Origin: Bubalus kerabau
Lineage: Eukaryota > Chordata > Mammalia > Artiodactyla > Bovidae
Length of the DNA stretch: 64,000 bases
Reading direction: 5' to 3'
Assembly: GCF_029407905.1 (NCBI RefSeq)
Contig: NC_073643.1
Coordinates: 39,590,501 to 39,654,500, forward strand
How positions within the stretch are numbered: the first letter of the stretch is position 1; every line of letters starts with the position of its first letter. The notes beneath the pieces were generated by a model. That model was not told where the DNA came from. It did no database searches and was given only the letters and a program-made list of their open reading frames with translations. Position numbers and translations under genes: made by a program. Shown piece after piece: positions 57,931 through 64,000 of the stretch.

Positions 57931-58055
57931 CTGAATGGGTAGGCAAACGCCACGTCAATGCTGAGGTCACTTTCCGTCTTGTTGGCACAGTCCACACTCA
58001 GCCGCAGGCCTCCAGAATAACCACCGCATGTTGCAAATGCAAAGATTGCAAAAAG
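57931..58055 (-). CDS. SYNPR: Synaptoporin internal coding exon
   Basis: Synaptoporin is a synaptic-vesicle membrane protein of the synaptophysin family with four membrane segments. Read on the minus strand, the 125 bases give 41 codons plus two bases, open throughout, beginning LFAIFAFATCGGYSGG and ending in AFAYPF plus a split Arg codon. The first residues are the end of membrane segment 1; the rest starts the first luminal loop, with a Cys in SVDC and an N-glycosylation sequon (NKT, residues 25-27). GGLRL and AFAYPF fit synaptoporin; synaptophysin has GELQL and EFEYPF at these places, and synaptophysin-like proteins are further away. A pyrimidine-rich acceptor precedes it and GT follows it, so this is a spliced genomic exon, not a retrocopy. 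The exon enters in phase 0 and leaves in phase 2. It keeps several CpGs while its flanks are CpG-poor. Neighbouring exons were not found in the window. Confidence 0.92.
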
Positions 58056-58080
58056 CTGGAGAGAACAAAGAAAGAATAGA
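58056..58080 (-). promoter_or_regulatory. SYNPR: 3' splice site of the SYNPR exon
   Basis: On the minus strand the 25 bases before the exon are almost all pyrimidine (TTCTTTCTTTGTTCTCTCC) and end in AG at 58057-58056. This is a strong-looking acceptor and fixes the exon start at 58055, where the reading frame begins with a whole codon. Confidence 0.88.
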
Positions 58081-58331
58081 GAAGGCAGCTATTAGAATGG
58101 TGTTGATCTCATGAAATATGTCAACAGGAGGTTAGTGTCTACATTGAGAGAGGTTAGGATGGCAAGTATGACCATCCAAGTATGGCATCATATATGGTTT
58201 AGGCTGGAATGAAGGCCAGGATGATGATGGAGAGTGGAATTGTGGGGTGTGAAAAATTCCCTGGAAAGCTGGAGTAATTTTGCTCAGAAAAATTAAATAC
58301 AAGGACAAAATATCTGCATTTGAGATCAAAT
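58081..58331. other. Intron upstream of the SYNPR exon
   Basis: No repeat recognised. On the minus strand this would contain the branch point region, which I cannot place with confidence. Confidence 0.55.
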
Positions 58332-58344
58332 ATCTGTGTAAAGA

Positions 58345-58477
58345 TGGTTAGCATCACCAACTCAACGGACATGAACTTGAGCAAACTTTGGGAGATAGTA
58401 AAGGACAGGACAGCCTGGTCTGCTGCAGTCCATGGGGTTGCAAAGAGTCAGACACAACTTAGTGAGTGAACAACAGC
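58345..58477 (+). mobile_element. BovB LINE, very short 3' copy
   Basis: tggttagcatcaccaactcaacggacatgaacttgag to gactta gtgagtgaac: only about 130 bp of the BovB end. Perfect 13-bp target duplication atctgtgtaaaga at 58332-58344 and 58478-58490. Confidence 0.93.
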
Positions 58478-58720
58478 ATCTGTGTAAAGAACTGTCACAC
58501 AACAGAAGGTAGAGATGTAATCTTACATCAAAGTCTCTGGAAAGCTACACACTGAGGGATTAATGATAGATATCTCCATGTGGGAAGAATTTCAGATGTT
58601 TCCTTGCTTCCTTCTTTTTGGTTATCTTTATTTTCTGCAAAACACATGTTTTGTCTTTTGGAATAATACAGATTTTTAAAAATGCACAAAGAATTTTAGG
58701 GTTGATGGGTGGAGGAAGTG

Positions 58721-58820
58721 GCTGCTGCTGCTGCTGCTGTCGCTTCAGTCATGTCCGACTCTGTGCGATCCCATAGACGGCAGCCCAGCAGGCTCCCCCG
58801 TCCCTGGGATTCTCCAGGCC
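58721..58820 (-). mobile_element. BOV-A2 SINE, half copy
   Basis: A (GCT)6 tail at 58721-58739, then the second monomer's antisense text to ctgggattctccaggc, where it stops. Confidence 0.88.
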
Positions 58821-59235
58821 TAAAATGTGCTATTCTGGGGCACAACATCTCAATATATGTCAACCTCAAAGCATCCTTGGTGGTTTCATCTCTGTTTTAC
58901 TTGCTCTTTCAAGAGTCAACTATTAGAAGGTTCAACTGATTACCAACTAATATCAGTCTATCCTAGCATAAAACATGCATCTATGATAATCAGGCAGTGA
59001 AAATTAGAAGCAGGAACTCAAAGAAGTCTTCCAGAGAAAGAAGATATATCTGGGAGGGTGAGAATGCCCTAAGATGGGAAGAAAACAAATACCAAACTTT
59101 CTCACTTAGCTTGGCTAAATTCAAAAGGATGTCCTGCTCATTTCTGTAGTACCTCCAGTTATTTTATTTTAACTTTGGAATTCACCTTCTTATAGTAGCT
59201 TGGGTTCTCATTAGCAACACCAGCTCACTTTGCAT
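58821..59235. other. Unassigned intronic sequence
   Basis: No gene or repeat recognised. Confidence 0.3.
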
Positions 59236-59500
59236 GCTGTTGCTAAGTCGCTTCAGTTGTGTCCGACTCTGTGCGACCCCATAGTCGGAAGCCCACCAGG
59301 CTCCCCCGTCCTTGGGATTCTCCAGGCAAGAACACTGGAGTGGGTTGCCATTTCCTTCTCCAATGCATGAAAGTGAAAAGTGAAAGTGAAGTCGCTCAGT
59401 CGTGTCCGACTCTTAGCAACCCCATGGACTGCAGCCTACCAGGCTCCTCCATCCATGGGATTTTCCAGGCAAGAGTACTGGAGTGGGGTGCCATTGCCTT
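59236..59500 (-). mobile_element. BOV-A2 SINE
   Basis: Antisense dimer with linker aatgcatgaaagtgaaaagtg. The head lacks its last few bases (ends gccattgcctt). No target duplication found. Confidence 0.93.
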
Positions 59501-60833
59501 AAGGAATTACTGTGTAAGGGTTTTGTAGTCTAAAATGTGATCTATTCTGAAGAATATTCTTAAGTGTATATGAGAAAACTGTGTATCCTGTTCTTTTGGG
59601 ATGGAATAATCTGTATTTATATATTAAATCAATATGCTATAATGTGTCATGTAAGACCAATGTTTTCTTATTGATTTTCTGTCTGGATGATCTCTCCATT
59701 GGCATAAATAGGGTGTTAAAGTCCCCTACAATTATTGTATTGCTGTCAATTTCTCGTTTTTTGTCTGTTAATATTTGCTTTACCTTTGATCTTTCTTATG
59801 ATATAATGCCTTTCTTTGTCCCCTTTTACAGTCTGTTTTAAAGTCTATTTCATCTGATATAAGTATTGATACTCAGCATTCTTTCTGTTTCCACTTGCAT
59901 AGAATATCTTCTCCCATTCCTTCACTTTCTGTGTGTATCTTTAACTCTGAAGTAGCTTCGAGGCCCAAGTGAGGCTATTGTGGGTTTGCTGGTATGTAGG
60001 ACTGGACCCCTGGAGCAGGAGCCACCTTGGAGGGGTGCCAGTGTCAGATGGGAATGCCTGTTGGTGGAACGTGACAGCAGCTGCTTTGGAGGAGCCAGCT
60101 GGGGCAGATGGGATGGGCAAGGATATATCCTCAGGGATATACCAGGCTGGTACACATAGTATTAGTTCAGTTGATGGAGAGTGACAGAAGTGGTACACAC
60201 CAGGGTTGGGCCCACTAGGGAGAAGGAGAGTTTTGTTTTTTTTTTAATGGCACCTGCCAGTGTTTCTGTCCCTGGAGGAAGTTCCACCAGATCTCTACCC
60301 TCCAGCACATGTCCTAAGTTTAGTCAGTGAATCTCTTTCTCCTGTGACACAGGTGCTCTTTAAGCTGTTGTCCCTGTGCTGAGACTTTGAGCAATGAGCG
60401 TGTGTGTGTGTACTCTCCAAGAACAGAGTCTCAGTTTCTAACAGCCCTCCAGCTTTCCTGGCCATAAGCCCCTCTGGCTTCCAAAGTCAGATGTTACAGA
60501 GGCTCGTCTTCCTGGAGCAGGACCCCCAAGTTAGGGAGCTCAACGTGGGGCTCAAAGCCCTTGCTCCACAGAGGAAACTGCCATAGCTGTGATATTCCTC
60601 CCTCTGTGGGTAGGTTCTGACTAGCTCAGGCTTCTGTTCTTTTGCCCCAACTTGATGAGGCCTTTTCCTTATAGATTCTTAGTTTTAGAAAACCTGTTCT
60701 ACTATTCTTCAGGTCATCCTCAGTGATAGTTGTTCTGTAGATAGTCCTAGATTTTGTGTGCCTGTGGAAGGAGATGGGCTCAGGATTTTCCTACTCTGCT
60801 ATCTTGATCCAGAATCCACCAAGTTATTGGTTT
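59501..60833 (-). mobile_element. Old L1, 5' portion with apparent 5' end
   Basis: 59650-59935 is antisense L1 text (gattttctgtctggatgatctctccattgg, gtgttaaagtcccctacaattattgtattgctgtcaatttc, aaagtctatttcatctgatataagtattg). The right end on minus reads GGATCAAGATAGCAGAGTAGGAAAA, the style of a mammalian L1 5' start. The GC-richer middle fits an L1 5' UTR, but I cannot prove that both parts are one element. Confidence 0.6.
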
Positions 60834-60894
60834 TTAAATTCAGTAATTTAAAATAGAAACAACTTGACCGAATGATACTATAGACGTAGTAAAA

Positions 60895-60985
60895 GCAAAA
60901 TGTGTTTATCTGTGTTAATGTGTGTAAAGCACTTAGAACAGATCCTGGTACAGAAAAAGCACTTAATAAATGTGAACAAGAGATA
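60895..60985 (+). mobile_element. MIR SINE 3' end
   Basis: gtgtgtaaagcacttagaacagatcctggtacagaaaaagcacttaataaatgtg. Confidence 0.75.
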
Positions 60986-61699
60986 TCACTCTAAATAAAT
61001 GTGTATGAGATTTTGGTAAGATCTTGTAGGACATAAAATAGGAAGTTTAGACTTCCTCCCTAGCTAAATCTATATGACCATCAGCCCCAATGAACCAACA
61101 TACAAGCACTCCAGAAAACCTTATCTTTTTCCTTTGTTAGCTTTCTTTCCTAGTTTATATCACTGATGGGACTTGCAGAGACATTTAGAAGGTACTCCAA
61201 CCCATCGTGAAATCTGAGAATGATCCACTCAGAGCACCAAGGCTGACAGGACTCAGATCTGTGTCCCTGTGATATGGATTTGCTCATGACCAGATGTTCT
61301 CTTTCTGTCAGCTCTTAGTGTTGGTAGGAATGAGGAGGGCATGGTTTTAATTGTTCAATGCTTAAATCTAGGTTTCATCGTACAACACTGGATGGCACAG
61401 TCCTGTGTGCCATGTCATGACAGCGTCTTCAGTTCAATTTCTTCCAAAAGGAAAAATGGAGTAGCAAGGTCCAGAGCCCTGTGGTAGGATGTGGAGATTG
61501 CCCTTTCCTCGTCTGTACAACAGAAATAACCTCGGTGTCCTCCCAAATCACTGAGAGAAGGAAATGAGATGGAGCATGTATTTATGTGCAGTCTTCTCTG
61601 AATCCATGCAGATTTGTGTGGTATTTACACATGTGTACTTCTCTCAGGCAAGAGTCCTAAGTGTGCAATCAACATTTGTACATGAAAAGGTTAGGAGGA
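60986..61699. other. Unassigned intronic sequence
   Basis: No gene or repeat recognised; searched for the short first coding exon of SYNPR without success. Confidence 0.35.
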
Positions 61700-61850
61700 A
61701 TTATCTGTTGTTGGCTTTATTAAGCACCTACAATGGGCTAGCTATCGTGTCCAGCACTTAGCATATGTGATCATATTTCCTTTTGACAGCAACAGTTTGT
61801 GTGTGAAGCTTAATAATCCTATATTAAAAGTGTGGCAGGATAGCATAAGG
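61700..61850 (-). mobile_element. MIR SINE
   Basis: Antisense: tttattaagcacctacaatgggctagctatcgtgtccagcacttagcatatgtgatcatattt. Confidence 0.72.
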
Positions 61851-62584
61851 ATTTCAAACAGTAGTATTCTTTAAAATCCCCTGTAACATTAAACTGGAGT
61901 GATTTAGAGGTAAAAGACCCAAAGATAAATCCTTTAAATTCAGGGTTTAATGGCTGTAAAGAAACTACTTTTGGCTTTTCATCTTATATTAAAGCACCTT
62001 ACATACAGTAAAATATTATTAATACTACCATGCAATGAACTTAAGATGGAAAGATAATTATGTATTAAAATTACATATTTAGCTCAAAATATTTGATATG
62101 TAGAGGAAGGCATCAGAGTACTGAAACCACACACACCACTATTTTTTCTTTTAACGTCTATCGAGCTCTGAAAACGTAAGACATTGAACTTGAGTTAAAT
62201 ATGATACCTATGGGCTTTCGGGTTACCTTGCATTCCCCACAGTCCTCACTGATTAAAGAGAAATCATACTGTGTGACTGATACGAAACTCACGTGGGTTT
62301 GGTGAGGATTAAACAGATAATGTCTGTACAACACCGGAAGAGTCAGGTCCTGCTGAGTGAATAATATTATAGGGATAGTTTTGAAAGTGAAATATCTGGG
62401 AGAATGAAATTAACTCTTTCACAGTATATCAGCCAGGAACCTGGTCCTATAATTAGGATACATCAGGACAGAATGAGGAGAGGGAAATGGAAGTCCTTTA
62501 GGGATCTGAAATTCTCTTAGTGTTGCAGAGAAATGTAGAGTCAGATGGAACTTTGGAAATCTTGGAAGTCCACCCAACAACTCC
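61851..62584. other. Unassigned intronic sequence
   Basis: No gene or repeat recognised. Confidence 0.35.
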
Positions 62585-62720
62585 ACGCTAGGTGGTAGAC
62601 AGGAGCAGTTCCAGAGTTAGGCAGACCTGAGCCTGAGTCCAATTTCTAGCTGCCTGACACCAAGCAAGATATTTAACTTCTCCCAACCTCATTCTTATAG
62701 CTACTAAATCAGGACTAATT
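62585..62720 (+). mobile_element. MIR SINE
   Basis: gttccagagttaggcagacctgagcctgagtccaatttctagctgcctgacaccaagcaagatatttaacttctcccaacctca. Confidence 0.75.
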
Positions 62721-62724
62721 CACT

Positions 62725-63110
62725 GGCTCATTCAGCAGCTGTTTAATGGTGTATTTACCAGGTGCCAGATGATGGGAAACAGAAAGGTAAAAAGTTAGAG
62801 AAAAGACAAAGAAAAAGTAGGTCCCTGCCGCCTCTGAAGTTTAATGCTGGAAGAGGGTTGGGACAGAATTAAAAGAACATACAAATAACATAATTACAAA
62901 TTGTGTTCTGGGGGACATCTTCCAGACCAGGGTGTTATATCTGAGGATGTCACATTTATGCTAAGACTTTGAAGATGAAAGTGAGAAAGCCACAGGTGAT
63001 GGAGGGTGGTGTGGAGAGAAGCCCCAGGGACTGAGGGCACAGCTTTTGTGAAAGCGCTAAGGAAGGAAAGGCTTGACAAGTTCAGGGACCCAGTGGAAGG
63101 TCAATGTGGC
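62725..63110 (-). mobile_element. L2 LINE 3' region
   Basis: Antisense: ttcagcagctgtttaatggtg, ccaggtgccagatgatgg, ggtccctgccgcctctgaagtt, acttgacaagttcaggg-type end (gaaggaaaggcttgacaag). Confidence 0.65.
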
Positions 63111-63502
63111 AGGTGGATGGTGAATTGAGGTTGACAGTAATCTACCTCATGTGGATTTGGGTATGTCAACTGAGAGAATACATGCAAAGCATCAGGCTCA
63201 GAGCTCTCAATAAACCATTAGAGTGTGTCCCTCCTCTTCCTTCTCCTTCCCCTACCCTCCGCTATCACCACACTGTTGAAGAAATTGAGAACTACAGAAG
63301 AAAATCCATTTGCCTTAAACTCAGCAAGAGCAGAGCTGGAACTAGAATCCTGGTCTGTAAATTCCTTCAGTAAGCAGTCTTCTAATTAGCTCTAGAATAA
63401 CAGGAAGAACAGTTTTTGACCACATGGATAGAGGATTGTCAAATGGTCCATACTTCTTTGACCAGAGATGCATCATGGTGCTGCAGTGGCCTGAGGTTTT
63501 CC
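63111..63502. other. Unassigned sequence
   Basis: A weak MIR end may lie at 63310-63355 (cagcaagagcagagctggaactagaatcctgg). Confidence 0.3.
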
Positions 63503-63514
63503 ATGTTGCTCATT

Positions 63515-63796
63515 GCTGCTGCTGCTGCTGCTGCTAAGTCGCTTCAGTCGTGTCCGACTCTGTGCGACCCCATAGACAGCAGCCCACCAGGCTCCCCCAT
63601 CCCTGGGATTCTCCAGGCAAGAACACTGGAGTGGGTTGCCATTTCCTTCTCCATTGTGTGAAAGTGAAAAGTCAAAGTGAAGTCATTCAGTCATGACCGA
63701 CTTGTAGCGACCCCAAGGACTGTAGCCCACCAAGCTCCTCCATCCATGGGATTTTCTAGGCAAGAGTACTGGAGTGGCTTGCCATTGCCTTCTCCG
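63515..63796 (-). mobile_element. BOV-A2 SINE with (CTG)n tail
   Basis: A tail of seven GCT units at left, both monomers, linker tgtgtgaaagtgaaaagtc, head at right. Perfect target duplication atgttgctcatt at 63503-63514 and 63797-63808. Confidence 0.96.
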
Positions 63797-63867
63797 ATGT
63801 TGCTCATTAGGGACTCACAAACACATACTGCAAACCTACTGCTAAGGAGGATGGGTAATACACTCTC

Positions 63868-63945
63868 TCTCCTTTCCTTCTTTCTTTCCTTTCTTCCCTC
63901 CCTTCCTTTTCTCTTATCTCCCTCCCTTCTTTCCTCTTTTCACCC
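63868..63945. repeat. Polypyrimidine (CTTT/CCTT)n tract
   Basis: Continuous C/T sequence: ctctcctttccttctttctttcctttcttccctccc and on. Confidence 0.93.
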
Positions 63946-64000
63946 TTGGTGGGGGTGGAGGATTTTAGAAGAAGAATTGTGGAAGATGTTGTAAAGGAAC

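Noticed and set aside
57786..58079. 98-codon plus-strand open frame
   Set aside because: It is antisense to the SYNPR exon; its length reflects the open exon below it and it has no protein-like content of its own.
58081..64000. SYNPR first coding exon or promoter CpG island
   Set aside because: No CpG-rich stretch and no short exon with the expected start was seen; the first exon is probably to the right of the window.

Overview
This is nuclear DNA from a bovid ruminant (cattle, sheep, goat or relative). The dating signal is the repeat content: BovB LINEs, tRNA-Glu/BovA SINEs (Bov-tA), dimeric BOV-A2 SINEs with CAG tails, and CHR-type artiodactyl SINEs all occur, on top of older mammalian layers (L1, L2, MIR, MLT1 LTRs, hAT-Charlie relics). 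I see no prokaryotic gene, no CRISPR array and no exogenous virus.

The one protein-coding feature I can defend is a single 125-bp exon on the minus strand at 57931-58055. It has a pyrimidine-rich acceptor, an open phase and a GT donor. It encodes the end of the first membrane segment and the start of the first luminal loop of synaptoporin (SYNPR), a synaptic-vesicle tetraspan protein. The window is therefore read as the inside of the SYNPR gene, transcribed right to left: 58056-64000 is the upstream intron, and 1-57930 is one large downstream intron (or most of it). I recognised no second SYNPR exon.

Region by region: 1-3.8 kb has a SINE tail, a GT microsatellite, L1 3' ends and a BovB scrap. 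3.8-5.2 kb is a broken processed HMGB3 copy. 5.5-13.7 kb has SINEs, L2/MIR and an MLT1 LTR. 14.3-17.3 kb is a 3-kb 5'-truncated L1 with target duplications. 17.3-18.2 kb is an L2 split by BovB. 19.7-20.7 kb is a MIR split by three BOV-A2 SINEs in a row. 21.7-22.1 kb is a tandem duplication. 24.2-26.1 kb has two MLT1 LTRs. 29-34 kb has L1 and BovB, including a twin-primed BovB. 38.9-39.9 kb is a BovB with an internal templated duplication. 40-41.6 kb is L2 plus L1. 45.8-46.4 kb is a twin-primed L1 split by a SINE. 46.7-47.9 kb has a dispersed 122-bp duplication. 48.9-50 kb is an L2 split by L1 and a TG repeat. 53.6-54.5 kb is an AT-rich 107-bp minisatellite joined to BovB. 55-64 kb has SINEs, the SYNPR exon and an old L1 with an apparent 5' end.

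There is no sign of a new multi-gene system here. The interest lies in the exon, which most ORF-based views would miss, and in unusually readable insertion structures: many matching target-site duplications, two 5' inversions, and repeated insertion at one target. Repeat family names come from recognising consensus text by eye; boundaries are good to about 10-30 bp unless a target duplication is given.
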